Shown here piece by piece: positions 49,043 to 61,909 of a stretch of DNA of 64,000 nucleotides (its first letter is position 1; every line of letters starts with the position of its first letter). The DNA comes from Nemophila menziesii (taxonomy: Eukaryota; Streptophyta; Magnoliopsida; Boraginales; Hydrophyllaceae): assembly GCA_029959085.1 (NCBI GenBank), contig JARWIR010000017.1, positions 21,565,507 through 21,629,506 on the forward strand. Direction: 5' to 3'. The notes below the pieces were generated by a model. That model had not been told where the DNA came from and did no database searches. It saw nothing but the letters and a program-made list of their open reading frames with translations. The translations under genes were made by a program, and so were the position numbers.

Positions 49043-50208
49043 TCAACTTCTCCTCCATGGAAAGCAACCACAGCTCTGAAATACAGAACCGACAATTAGC
49101 CATCATACAAAGAAGCCGTCCATTGTGCAAGATTGTCAACTATACCCACCCGTGTTTCAAAATTATCAAACATACCCTAGTGGGAGGGCATTCTAATTCT
49201 GCGACATGGGTGGATATATCTGACTAATTTGGATAACACAAAGGCCAATTGTGCTATTAACCCTTTATATACTACCATTTATATTGTAATCATATATACC
49301 TTGTGTTTCTGGACATTTGCATAAGATGTTTCGGATGGTATTATAGTAGGTACTTTTCCACCTTCACTCTGTTTCTCATCACGCACTAAATTAAATAACT
49401 GAGTGTACCCATCTGCTGATGTAGGATCCTTATCATCCCAATCACCAAATTTAGGAACAGCTGGTATGTTATCAGGAGACTGCCATATATATAAAATAAT
49501 ACTAATGAAGATCAACGACAAATATAAGAGGAAAGAATGTGAAAAAAAGACATTACTGTATCATTTCCTCCACGTGTAACTGATTGTAAACGTGATCTAA
49601 GAGGAGTAGAGGGAGCCAAGCTATGACTATGGCTACCTTGAGAAGAACCTTTTCTTCCTCCAGCTCTTGCTGTGGATTGTGGATGTAGTGGCGAGTTTTC
49701 CACACTACGATCAGATCCTACACTTTGTCGACTTATCAACCTCTTAGGGGTATTATTACCAGAACTTGGACCACCATTATTACGACGTAGAGGTGACTTG
49801 CTTGGTTTTCTAAAATGAACCTCGTCTCCACTAAGCCTACGCTCATGCCCTCTTCCGTTTCTGTTTTGCTGCAAGTATAACCAACCATCTTATACAATTA
49901 CTTTACTGGGATATGGACAATTCTGAATTAATTATACACAATAAATCATCTCCTATAGCACAAAGATCATATTAAAAAGGTGTTATCTATTGTAAGAAAC
50001 AAATTCATCTGATCATTTACAGCTAATATGTGATGAATTAAAACGTCATTTGCAACATAATCATATAATCCATAACATTAACATTTAATAGCAATAACCC
50101 AAAAAGTAAACAAAGTAAACTAAAGATTATAGAGCTTATTAGTGTTGAATTAAAATAGTAAGTTTTAGTAGGAGATCAAGATTAAATGATCAAGAAACTC
50201 ACTTCCAT
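49043..50208 (-). CDS. RIN4/NOI-family protein, 4 exons
   Basis: Coding exons on the minus strand: 50208-50203 (only ATG GAA), 49868-49557, 49479-49300 and 49075-49043; all introns GT-AG, phase 0. The protein is 176 aa. Residues 1-106 are basic, Ser/Arg/Pro-rich and probably disordered. Residues 113-140 form the NOI domain, with VPKFGDWD at 114-121 and DPTSADGYTQLFNLVRDEK. This VPxFGxW core is the AvrRpt2 cleavage consensus in RIN4-type proteins. The end, SCGCFPWRRS, has two cysteines in the position where the family is acylated for plasma-membrane anchoring. RIN4 relatives act as immune-signalling scaffolds guarded by NLR receptors. Only one NOI domain is present, so it is a short NOI protein rather than a full RIN4 orthologue. 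The tiny first exon was chosen because the splice sites and phase fit exactly. Confidence 0.85.
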
Positions 50209-50578
50209 CTTTGTAGCCTTCAATATGATAATTCTTTCCAGCTAAAACCCACCCACCAAGAATAGAGAGAGAGAGAAAGGGGGAGGGGGAATTTAGGGAG
50301 CGGGTGACTGCTGACAGGAGCCACCGGTCACAATTGACTAAACATTTATTTTCTTCTGTTTTTACCAAGCTTTTCTCTGCTTAAATGTGTGATTTTCGTA
50401 ATTTTATATTTTAAAATTTAAAACACATTCTTAATTAGTTAATTATTTTTAATGGCCAAACGGTCCAACCCATGGTCCCACTCCCATGTTATACTTACCG
50501 TGAATGTTTTTTTTCCTTTCAATTTTACAGATACAAAATCAACAAAAGTTGGACAAAAAAATCAACCTATCCTTAATT

Positions 50579-51083
50579 TTAAGAAATGACCATCACATGT
50601 GGTTGACCCCAACCCTCTCTGACCCTCCATCTAACATTATACGCAAGTCGGTCAGTTTGGCCATTGAAATGTCTAAGTAGATGACGGAAAGATACACCGC
50701 GCATGTCTTTCGCCATTTCCACTATCTTTTCAAATATGGATGGACTAACCATCTTATTATTGATGGATATCTTGAATAATTTTAAGATTGTTCGAGAAAA
50801 TAATCGTCTTACTATCCAGTGCTTTCTCACATGATTCAATTGTTTCGAGAACCGCACGTAATTCACCTCAAGTGCCCGAGGACATATAACATGGCCCCGT
50901 CCACGACGATCTGCTACCAGTCGTTTTGTCAATTTTCACAATTCCAATACCCGTAGGCTCTACTGAGATGTTAAAAGAAGCGTCACATGATATCACAATG
51001 TTCGTGTTTAGACCCTCTGTACCATTGTGAATGGACTTGGATGTACCCATTTGTTGACGGTTTGAACCATCTCCGTAGCGCAC
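50579..51083 (-). pseudogene. LINE-type RNase H remnant
   Basis: In two frames: CDASFNISVEPTGIGIVKID (about 50910-51010), then IFEKIVEMAKDMRGVSFRHLLRHFNGQTDRLAYNVR (about 50610-50745). The order and residues fit the RNase H domain at the end of plant LINE ORF2, with the catalytic Asp in CDASF and the late Asp in TDRLA. A frameshift lies between the two. No reverse transcriptase was found upstream. Confidence 0.7.
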
Positions 51084-51762
51084 CAGTTCTCCCCGAACAG
51101 GCCTGACGTTTGCTTTCTCATTCCCCTTATGGCGTTATTGACATATAATTTTTGTTTTCATGATCCGCTTTTATTTTTTACTTCCAAATATTCCATATCA
51201 TCATAATGATGTATGTAGTGACCAGACGTGCATACATCCAGCTGTTGTTTAATTCTTCATTTTACATTTAATTGACTTTTTATTGGAAAAATAAACTTAA
51301 ATTAAATTAAAGAGTTCAAACACTTACAATCAAATTTAAGTAAGACGGTTCAACCTATACCGCTGAGATGTTAAAAGAAGCGTCACATGATATCACAATG
51401 TTCGTGTTTAGACCCTCTGTATCATTGTGAATGGACTTGGATGTACCCATTTGTTGACGGTTTGAACCATCTCCGTAGCGCACCAGTTCTCCCCGAACAG
51501 GCCTGACGTTTGCTTTCTCATTCCCCTTATGGCGTTATTGACATATAATTTTTGTTTTCATGAACCGCTTTTATTTTTTACTTCCAAATATTCCATATCA
51601 TCATAATGATGTATGTAGTGACCAGACGTGCATACATCCAGCTGTTGTTTAATTCTTCATTTTACATTTAATTGACTTTTTATTGGAAAAATAAACTTAA
51701 ATTAAATTAAAGAGTTCAAACACTTACAATCAAATTTAAGTAAGACGGTTCAACCTATACCG
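50963..51762. repeat. Recent 400-bp tandem duplication
   Basis: Copies at 50963-51362 and 51363-51762 differ at only about two sites. Each starts CTGAGATGTTAAAAGAAG. The unit includes the N-terminal part of the RNase H remnant and upstream AT-rich DNA. Confidence 0.9.
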
Positions 51763-52016
51763 CTGAGAAAGCTTCATAAGAGAAGGATACTTAGATACAA
51801 AAACGTGGCATATTCTCGGGTTTGCGGGCTTTCCATACAACTTTATGGCCAACCCCAAACTCACTCGTTGGTCTAGTATCCACAGGTTTTGCGTGGATTT
51901 CTTCTGGGACTCTATAATGTGAAAGAGTGGGGATGACAGGAACTGTGGGATCCAACTTCCTCGGTTTCTTACCCTAGACATAGAATGTATCAAACACACT
52001 TTTAGCATGGAGGGTA

Positions 52017-53560
52017 TGGTGTCGACTAGGGTGTGATAAAAATATGATATAAATAAGTGCAAAATAGACACCCTAGCCTAGCATGGTACTGCAAGTATTA
52101 TAGGACGTATGCAAGTTTTAATGATAAGTGAATTCGTTCCTCAGAGACTACGAAAGTTAGATAGAACTTATGCAAATATAGAGTGCAAATATAAAAGCTA
52201 GAAATAATAATACGCAAGAAATAAAAGACTAAAGAGATTTTTGTTTGGTTTTTGTAAATAGAATTTAAACTAAATAAATTAAAGACAGAAAATTAAATAC
52301 GAAGAGAAGATAGTATGAGAGTTTAGCCTGAGAAACTAGCAAGTAATCCACACTAGCCTTGTTTATTCTAAACATGTAAGGGTGAATTATGTAGAATTGC
52401 AATAACCAAGATTCTGAATTCCTCCCTATCCCCGGAGAGCGAACTAGGGCGGCGACCTCACAATCACGAGGGGACTTAAATAGGATGTTCCTACGCCACT
52501 AGGTTCCTAAGTAAGACTGGCCTTCTAATGATGATTGGTGATTAAATCAAACCCTAATGATTATCTAGTTAGGCAAATTTTGTCAGGATTACTACCGTAC
52601 ACTAGATGTTTATGTGGTGTTTCAATAATTAGACACCCCTTCCGGGTGACCATCTAACTACAATTAAGGTAATCCTATATGCATGCATTCGCAAGGAAAA
52701 CAGACAATAAATCAAAGCACATAAAACAGATAATAAAACTTGAATTCAATTTAAATACGAAGGTATCCCAAATTAGATAGATGTAAAACAAGTCTAGGTT
52801 TCATACATATATGCTAAATCTCAATCTAAAAGTAAATTAGTTCATACTAAAGAAAGAAAGAAAAAAAAACAATTACAAATTTGGAGGCTTGTGAAGACAT
52901 AATTTGATGCTCAACTCCTTCCAGACTTCTCTTCTCTTGATGTAGGGTTCTTCTTGGCTTAAGGATTCGCCAAGGATGTGTTTATACTGATTAGAGGGTG
53001 TATTTATAGGGTATAGGAAACCCTAAAACGTTTTCTTGGAATGGAAGACAAGTATTGGACTTCTAGCCCAACTCAAATTCGTAACCCTAATATGTAGGAA
53101 AGGTAATAAACTAATGTTGTTTTGTTTTGGCCGTAACTTCTTCGTTTCAACTCCAATTGACGCGTTCTTCATATCGAAATTAATCATCTCAGAAAGCTCT
53201 ACAACTTTGCTTCAAACCATTCTTCCGAATTCCTATCCGTTATAAGTAATGATCACTTTTGTGGACGTGGCTGGTGAAATTTAAATTTACTTGGCAACTT
53301 TATCTTTCCATGCATATCCTCTTTCCTTTATCTCTTAGAATTGATTTGGCATTTAATTAGTTTCTATATATATTTAAAGCTTCACACTAAATTAAAAAAT
53401 TAAACCCAATGTGATCCAAAAATAATAAATAATCAAATCAAGACAAGACAAGAAATAAGAAAATGTAATAAATCACGTAAAAATCGACCTATAACCTCAT
53501 AAATACACCTAAAATGATGTGTCCAAGCTAGATTAATTCGTCACAAATAGGGAGACATCA
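52017..53560 (-). repeat. Athila-type LTR, possibly a solo LTR
   Basis: Reads TGATGTCTCC (53560) to ACACCA (52017) on the minus strand. Its sequence is closer to the 19328-20835 LTR than to the 56169-57675 LTR. No purine tract precedes it and no primer site follows it. Flanks GGGTA and GGTAA are almost, but not exactly, a 5-bp duplication. It may be a solo LTR inserted into the older element to its right. Confidence 0.7.
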
Positions 53561-53573
53561 GGTAACTGTTCCC

Positions 53574-56000
53574 TCAGACTAGTTGATGATGCTTTGACTT
53601 GTGGCCAAGAACGGTCCCTTCAAGTATGATTAGAACCTGCTTATCTGCATCATAATCAAGAATAACAAAGTCAGTAGGGGTGGTTATATTACCTGTTTGG
53701 ACATGAACGTCCTCCACTATTCCGCATGTCTTTGTCACTGAGCTATCCGAAAATTGTAACTTCACGGGAGCTTTTTCTGTCTTCTTCAGTCCAAGCCTAG
53801 CGAACACGGACTTCAGCATAAGATTCACACTCGAACCAACATCACACATGGCTTTTACTTTGAGCATACCACTAATTTGAATAGGAATATTAAAGCTTCC
53901 TGGATCTTTGAGCTTGAGTGGTAACTCCTTTCAACTCTTCTTGAGACTCTCTCAGTATGAGTCATAGTCTCTTTTCTGGCTTCTACACTCGCTTCTTTTT
54001 TTGGAATAACTTGCGTGAAAACTTGTTGCGGTGTAAGCCTTTTTTTTCGCAATCTCAAGCATTTTGGCATTGATAATTCTGGACTATACGCCTCTACAAA
54101 TGTCTTGAATTCAGTGTCCACTTTTGGATTTGTCTTTGCAATGGATACTGACATTGTTTGAACAACTTATGGCGATCCCACCTTCTCTTCTTCTTTCTTT
54201 TCTTGCACAGTAGGTGCAACTTCTTCTTTATTCTATTTTGAGGCTTCTTCCTCTTTTTCTTTAGCTCTGGTAGCTTGAAGATCGATAACCGATCTAATCT
54301 CTTCTTGTATATCCCTTAGAAGATCTATAAACTCGGATCTTTCGGATGAATCTGAATCTTCAGAAAAGTCAGAGTCTTCGGGGCTAGACTTGGTTGGTTC
54401 TTCTTCAATTTTAGGAACTTCCACGGCAATTTCTGCAGCATGTGGTGCTTCCTCTCTCTCTTCTATTTCAAGGCAAATTGCCTTACAAGCTTTGAACCCA
54501 ACATTAGCATCACCTCCTTCAATGGCCTTCAATTTTCTTGCTATATAATATCAGTCAAACTTTATTCATTTGCTCTACTTGTGTTCCCAATGAATTGAAG
54601 CCTCTTGTTCTCTCAACTTCTCATTTTGTGAGTAAGTATTACTCATCATTAGATTCATAAAATTCTTTAAGTTCTTATCTCCCACTACTCCTTCTTGAGG
54701 ATGTTGTGGTAAAGCATTCTGAGCTAGAGTATCGGTATAAGCATCATTAGTAGGTTGTTGTGGAGGAGTAGGTCTATTAAAATTTGGATTTCCTTGATAA
54801 GGACCTTGACCACTCGGTTAGTAAGTGTTGTTTTGGGAACGAGTTTGATAGTTACCTTGATTTGCGGCCCCTTGTGAATTTGAATACTACATACCCGGAT
54901 GATTTATGTTACCAAATTGGTAATTCCCTCGGTTGGATATGAAATAAACAGATGCTGGATTTCCTTAACACTCTTCCCATGTATGATTCGGTACCTCACA
55001 CTGTGGACAACCTTGTGCTTCTTTCACTACGTTTGTTGTAGCCAAATTCTGACGTTTTTTATGCATCTCAAGTTTTACCTCTTTAACTTGATTTTCTAAT
55101 TCTGTTAATTTAGCTCAATTAGAAGTCTCTGTATCAAATCGAAGGGTACCTTTGGTATTTGTAATAGGAGCTCGCGAAAGCGGCCAACTCCTTTCAGTTT
55201 CTATACTACTTTCCACACCTTCAGCGGCTTCTGTAGGATCCATGGACACAAATCCTCCTCTTCCAAGATTATCTACCCTCAATCTACTTTCTGCATTAAT
55301 ACCTTGATAGAACATAGCTAACTGTAAAGATAGGGTGTAACCGTGAAATGGCCATCTAGTTAACTTCTGTTTAAACCTTGTTCATGCGTCTTCTACTTCT
55401 TCTCTATTCTCTTGGCGAAACTTAGCAAGATCCATCTGATCTTCAATCTCATACTTTTCGGATAAAAACGTTTAAAGAATGCGGCTTGAATTCTGCCCAA
55501 GTATTAAGTGTACCTGGTGGTTGTCGATCTAGTCAATCACCAGCTTTTCCGGTCATAAAGAACGAAAACATATGACAATACAATAGCTTGCGTGTAATGC
55601 CAGGAGTAATATAGGCGTCACAAATCTGAATGAACATCTGAATCGCTCTTACCGGATCTTGAATTTTTACACCACTATAGAGTCCAAAGCTTGTAAATTG
55701 ACTGAGCATAACCGGATCGGGCATGAACTTTATGTTTTGGATCTCTGGAGGAAGATAACCTAAAGGATGAACTCAAAAAGATGCTCCCAAGCCTGGGAGA
55801 TCTTGTTCTAGACGTATATTTCTACTGTTATCTCCTGGTGGTGGTATTTAGGAATAAGTGGTGATACCCGAGGGATAGGTAATCCTTGACGTTGATTATC
55901 ATTCGGATTAAGATTAAGATTATTCTTAGGTGGAATTAGCTATTCCTCTTGTTGAGACATTGCTTTTCTTTGTTCTCGTTCTTCTCTCAAGCGTTTGTTG
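53574..56000 (-). pseudogene. Athila-type gag-protease, degraded
   Basis: Gag pieces in order: VNLM-type proline region near 55800, FITGKAG-like block at 55533-55724, RLRVDNLGRGGFVSMDP at about 55240-55300, a zinc knuckle with CPQCEVPNHTWEEC near 54985-55030 followed at once by a TAA stop, an acidic segment (54233-54532), and CLRLRKKRLTPQQVF (about 54010-54070). The protease part has CDVGSSVNLM and PTDFVILDYD at 53574-53867, with Val-Gly instead of the usual Leu-Gly-Ala around the active Asp. Several frameshifts. Confidence 0.75.
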
Positions 56001-56168
56001 TATGGCTTGAAAATAATCTCGGGGTTCTCGAGCATACACTAAAAGACCTGAAAGAGACAACAACAAAAAGAAAACGTAAATCTAAAAAAGTAACTAAAAA
56101 TTACTACACTAAAAATCAAAACCCACATGCTAACGAGACACAAGTCCCCGGCAATGGCGCCAAAAACC

Positions 56169-57675
56169 TGGTGTCGGCTAGGGTGTAGTAAAATAACAAT
56201 AAAATAAGATGCAACTAACACCCCTAACCTAAACACAGTACTCACTACAAGTATCACAGGTCGTACGCAAGTTTTAATAATAAGTACATATTCGTTCTCA
56301 GGGACTTAGTGTGTTATACGAATGGATTAATAGAATAGCGTTGTAATGAATAATTCAATGAATTAAAGACAGGAAAAGTAACTACGAATGATTGATTGAG
56401 GAAATAATGATTAATTAAACTAAAAGTAAAGGCAATAAATTAAAGATGTAAGAATAAGATGAGAGAGTATAGCCCAGGTTTCGCTAGTATGCACTTATCA
56501 TTCTATTTCTTCTACTAGTTAATAAGGGTGATTATAACTCTAAGATAAGTATCCAAGATTCTATATTCCTCCTAACCCTCTTCCGGGTGGACTTAAGTGG
56601 CGACCTAACAATTACCAGGGGACTTGGGTAAGGGGACCCTGTGCAATGATCGGTGGTTAAATCTCAAACACTAATGACTATCTAGTTAGGCAAGCCCTTT
56701 TGGATCACTACCGCACACTAGACGCTTATGTGATGTTTCAATAATTATACACCCCTTCCGGGTGACCAAATAACTACTATTAAGACAATCGTAACGTGAT
56801 CAAGATTAAGACTGGAAATAAATCAAAGCACATAAAACAAATATATGGTTAAGATGTTAGAATCAATTTAAAAAGGTTTTCCCAAACAAACTTAGATAGA
56901 AGAAAATAGAATTCAAAGATTATACATATGCACAACCCAATCTATGGGGAAATTCGTTCATGCTAACAAGAAAACACTAAAATAAAGATACATATTGTTA
57001 ACTTGTTTCTCTTGAATGACTTCTATAATAAATAATATTAAGAACTAGTTTAGGAGAGGAAAGGACATGTTTATAATGATAATAGGGTGTATTTATAGGT
57101 GTTAGGAAGACCATAGGTCAAAATCTTGGAGTAGAAGACAAGTAATTTAAGTCCAATTCCAACTCAAACCCGTTTCCTGAAATAGGGGAGAGAATAAAAA
57201 TACTGTTGTCTTGTTTTGGTCGTATCTCCTTCGTTTTTGGTCTAATTTTCGCCTACTTTATATCAAAACGAGCAGCGAAAAGATCTAAGTTTTTACTTTT
57301 GATTGCTCATCCAAATTCCCATCCTATTTGAAGTTATCATCACTTTAATAGACGTAGCTGCAGAATTTCAGATTTACTTGGCAGCTTATCCTTTCCTATT
57401 TTATCTCTACTTCCTTTTATCTCTTCATTCCTTACATATCTTCTTTCCTTATCTTCTTAGAATTGATTTTACATATAATTATATTCCATATATCTGTAAA
57501 ACTTCACATTAGCATACAAATTAAATCAAATATGCTCTAAAAATAATAAAACATCAAATCAAGACAAGAAATAAGAAATTATCAAAATACAGATAAAAAT
57601 ATATAATCAATTATCAAATACACCTAAAATGATGTCTCCAACCTTGATTATTATATCACAAATAGGGAGACATCA
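56169..57675 (-). repeat. 5' LTR of the Athila-type element at 53561-57675
   Basis: Starts TGATGTCTCC at 57675 and ends ACACCA at 56169 on the minus strand, six bases before the primer binding site. The fragment at 31600-32066 belongs to the same subfamily. Confidence 0.85.
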
Positions 57676-57699
57676 GTACCTAAATCACAAAGTCAAAAA

Positions 57700-58950
57700 T
57701 GTCAACAAATGAATAAATGGTCATACGAGATTGTTGAATTTGTAACCCAACTTGTATCACATAGGTTCCTGAAGAAACCTAGAATTATTTACGGGGAGAC
57801 GTCCTCATTCTCATGTTGCGGATACAATGACGTTAGGGTTTTACATTTTGGAAACTCTTGAAGAGTTTAGTACGATACGAAATCACCAAGATAAAATTAT
57901 GATACTTAGATTTATATTAATGTTTTTGATAAACACGGGTGCCCAAAGCACAAGGGCCTAAAGCACAATAGGTTCCCGAAATACTTAGAGCGTCTAAAGA
58001 TATCAAATTTTTGGAGAATGAGAAGTGACTGGAGCATAAAAGGTTCCCAAAAACATAAAGTGCATGAAGCACCAGAGAATAGTATTTATTTTTGTGACAT
58101 GAAGCAGTTAGTATGGATTACTTCCTCACAAGTATGATACTATCTTATGATAATATTGTCCCATCCTAGAGATTCAAGAAGAAGATTAAAGAAAATGAAA
58201 ATGATTGATAAAATCCTCACAAATCATGTGGAGATTCTTATCATTCAAAAGATCAAACGACAATCAAATATCAATTCGTGAGATGTCGAAGTGTATTTCT
58301 TATAAGGATTTCTACAGTAAATCCAAGGATGTATGCAAGAAATTTGTTTAGGCAAGAATCCAACAGATTCATAAGTTAAAATTATATTGTATACTTATCT
58401 TAAATTGTGGGCTCAAAAATATATTATATGACTCAACTATTGTAATAATGCGTGTAAAAATGAAAGGGAGACTATACTTGTGTGTTGTAATCTTTTTTGT
58501 TTCATATAGGTTTTTTCCCATAAGGTTTTTCCTAGTTAGATTTTAACAAGGCATGTAAATATCTACCATCATAAAGAGAGACTCCTACATATATCAATCC
58601 ACTATTTATTGAAATTGAATGAGTTTGATCATGTGCGAATTCAACAGATTTTTCACTAAATCTTTACCAATAACAATATTCAAGCTACAAGCCCAGAAGT
58701 AAAGAGGTATGATTAAAAATATTTGACTTCGCAATAAGGGGGAGAATTATATCGATAATCTGTACTCTTTTTCCTTCACCATGGTTTTGGCCAAATGGTT
58801 TTCATGTAAAGGCTTCAACGAGACAGACCGAATATGTGTTATACCTTCCAAGAAATTATGTACTTTTTTCTTCCATCAAGTTTTGTCCCAATAGGTTTTC
58901 TTGACAATTTTTTAATGAAGCATATCATTTAGTCAATATCCAAGGAGGAG
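57700..58950 (+). mobile_element. Degenerate Copia-type 3' region
   Basis: No ORF survives. Repeated short blocks such as AAGGGGGAG (near 58735), AGGTTTTGTCCCAATAGG-like stretches and a final purine tract CCAAGGAGGAG at 58941-58950 are typical of the 3' end of Copia elements before the LTR. Confidence 0.45.
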
Positions 58951-59219
58951 TGATATAAATTATTTAATCATTGGTGGATATTCCTGATAAAGTCATGACA
59001 TGTAAAAACAACTTGCATCAGTTTATGATGAATCAGACAGCTGATACAAGTAGTTGTGCAGCTCCTTGAGCCTCGCAGCAGATTAAACTATTTGTTGCAC
59101 AACTAATTGTGTTTTTTATATATAATACGATATATATATCATATTGTAACCAATCTAGATTCTACAGAATAATAATACGAAATTATATTTCTCTATATTT
59201 TAAGTTATTGATTATAACA
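58951..59219 (+). repeat. Copia-type 3' LTR, 269 bp
   Basis: Begins TGATATAAATTATT directly after a purine tract and ends ATTATAACA, with TG and CA ends. The length fits small Copia LTRs. A second LTR was not found. Confidence 0.6.
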
Positions 59220-60480
59220 CTAGCTAGATAGTTATTGTCATTGTTACATGGATACAAATAACTACCATTGCAAACTTTATGTTACTGTTTTTTTGTTTCA
59301 AAGATTATCCAATTGTGTTGCTCACCTTGTTGCCTGATTTATATAAATTCTGATTTATCTTTTGAATGAAGCTCGGACATTCTCTACATTGTGTGCATCC
59401 TGGATTTCCTAGACGTAAGTTCTACAAGTGTACACTAACCTTTGTTTATTTGGATAGGTTTCTTGGTGCTTTACTTTATAATACCTCATCGGATAAAGAA
59501 AATCTTGATCCTTAGGACATTCCATGAGGGATATTGTGTTGGTTTTAAGATCCATATTTTATAAATATGTAAGAATTTTTAACATATAATTAGAAAATTA
59601 TTACCAAGTCGATATATCTTGTCTTATAATGGCGATCAAGCATAAAACTGTAGTTAGATAAGAATCTTTTTAAGGCAATTCAACATCTTTACACTTAGGT
59701 ACTCATCTATCTCATAAATAATGTCTACTTAATTTTTAGCATATATTAAAATATACAATTATTATACTCATGATTATTAAAATACCATTCATAAAGTGTT
59801 TAGATATTTTAAAAATGATTTACCAATGGGATCTTGGAGACACGTTTAGTAGCCTATATGTTATATGTGGCTAGATTTTTCTTCAAATAGACCACCACTC
59901 AATCTTATAGGTGGCTGAATACTAAAATTCTCTCAAATAAAATTAAAAAACACATAAATACAAAAGCAAGTGGCATTTAGCCAAATTAGTGAGTCATGAG
60001 TATCAACTCACTAAGTATCGATATTTTTCAGCTCCAACCACTACCCGCTGATCCCGCCAATGCTGCCGGAGATTTTACTAAGTGCTCAAAAAAAATTACA
60101 GAGTGTTTAGAAATTTTACTAGAATGCTCGAATATTTTATATAGTAATTAGACGAATTCACTGAGTATTGATTAAAATTTCACTTGAATAATATCAAAAA
60201 TCATTTAATTATTAAGATTCAGTTGCAAGACCTCTTGATCTTTGCAGAGTAGTCTAACCACTAAATTAACCATCAATCTTAGAATTATTTATATTTGAAT
60301 ACTATACAACTCTTTTTGAAAGAAAAAAAAGAGCCAATTATAGATTAATGCCTATTAAAAAACTTATTAAAAAAAAGGTGCCTAGAAGAAAATACTTTAT
60401 AGAAAACAGCCCCATCCCAAACTACCCTATAATTAACAATTAAAAAAAAGAAAATAAAAAACAAAACAAAAACTAATAAA
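59220..60480. other. AT-rich intergenic DNA
   Basis: No gene supported. About 59690-59830 resembles the Stowaway-like MITE at 9911-10278. Confidence 0.4.
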
Positions 60481-60881
60481 CACACGCGCGCATCCGTGAA
60501 TTTTTTTTTAAATCGTCATAAGTAATTCTAAAAAAATCAAAAAATCAAAAAAATCAAAAAAAATTATATATTTGGATAAAGCAAATTAATATATACGTCT
60601 ATGATTTTTTCGGAATTTTTTCGGAATTTTTTAATTCGCAGACACGGAATTCCATGTTTTGATATATTGAATTCACTGTTTAAAACATGGAATTTCGTGT
60701 CTGCGGAAAAAAAAAATTTAAAAAATCAAATAATTCGAAAAATTAAAAAAAATCAAAAAAAAAAAATCATAGACGTAAATACTAATTTTTTTAATCCAAA
60801 AATGCAAATTTTTTAATTTTCTGATTTTTTTTTGAATTAGTTATGACGATTTTAAAAAAAATTCACAGACACGCGCGTGTG
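60481..60881. mobile_element. Foldback (long inverted repeat) element, about 400 bp
   Basis: Left end CACACGCGCGC with GTGAATTTTTTTTTAAA and right end TTTAAAAAAAATTCAC with GCGCGTGTG are inverted copies. Pairing continues through TCGTCATAA/TTATGACGA and the inner GCAGACACGGAATTCCATG / CATGGAATTTCGTGTCTGC to a short AT-rich centre near 60665-60685. No coding capacity; target duplication not clear. Confidence 0.75.
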
Positions 60882-60888
60882 ATGAAAT

Positions 60889-61015
60889 TAGTAGTAGTAG
60901 GTGGTGGTGGTTGTGGTGGTGGAGGTGGTGATGGTTGTGGTGGCTATAGTGGTGGTGGTGGTGGTTGTGATGGTGGAGGTGGTGGTGGGGGTGGTGGGGG
61001 TGGTGGTGGTGGAAG
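60889..61015 (+). repeat. GGT trinucleotide microsatellite
   Basis: Mostly GGT/GGA/TGT triplets after AGTAGTAGTAGG. It produces a glycine-rich ORF that is not a gene. Confidence 0.9.
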
Positions 61016-61900
61016 TACCCTATTATTTGTTTAATATTTAAAAATAAATATTGTATTAAATATAAAATAATATATTTAATAATAATGATAGTATAGGTAT
61101 AAAAAATATAAAAGGGATGTTTTCTATAAATAATTGTTCAATTAGGCATTTATCTCTAAATAAAAAAATTAAAAACTTCATTAAAGAGACATTTATCTCT
61201 AATTACCCAAAAAAAAATTACATTTAAATATTGCTAAAAAAACAAAAAACAATATATTTAATCGTGTTATTTCCAGTCCTCGTCATATACAAAATAAATT
61301 TAATGGGGCTTGATCACAAATTTTATTCCATTAATATTTTCTGAAAAATTAATAGTTAATCATCTCTCCTAAAAAATATGACAAGTACTATTTAAGGCAA
61401 ATATGACGAGGAGCTGATAAAGTTTGGTCGATGGTGGTTACTATATGAAGGTGATGAGATAAATGATTTTTGCAGCCACATACTTTGATATCACTTAAAC
61501 AGAAACATTTGTATGGGCAGTCCGATTCGACAACACAAATCAAACAAAAAAATGATGTGTCATATAAATGAATGCTAAATTTTGATAACGATATTGTTCT
61601 TACAAAAAAGTGGAATCTTCTTCTATCAAGAAACCACTTAATCGTTACACTCTCCTTTCGTACTATAAATCATTTCTAGTTATAAAAATAGTATCCCAAC
61701 TAGCTGGATTAGCTCTTGACAGGTTTTTACTATTTTTTCACCACTTTAAATAAAAGTACAGAGTTCGCAAAAGTACAGGATTCGAACTGATAACACACAA
61801 GATTAGTAAACATTTATATATACTCTTTATATCCACACTATGCTACATGGCTCGTTGAAGATCAGTTTAAAATTTCGCTACTATCTTTAATGATTTCGTC
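61016..61900. other. AT-rich intergenic DNA
   Basis: No coding or RNA feature recognised. Confidence 0.4.
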
Positions 61901-61909
61901 CATTTTTTC

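Larger units (their letters stand above)
53561..57675 (-). mobile_element. Athila-type retrotransposon, 5' LTR with gag and protease remnants
   Basis: 5' LTR at 56169-57675 (1507 bp), primer binding site at 56145-56163 (TTGGCGCCATTGCCGGGGAC on the minus strand), gag from about 56000 to 53860 and a protease-like stretch at 53574-53867. Reverse transcriptase and integrase are absent; the element is cut at 53560 by another LTR. Confidence 0.8.

Noticed and set aside
60843..61034. Glycine-rich protein ORF
   Set aside because: It is a GGT microsatellite without a matching gene structure.
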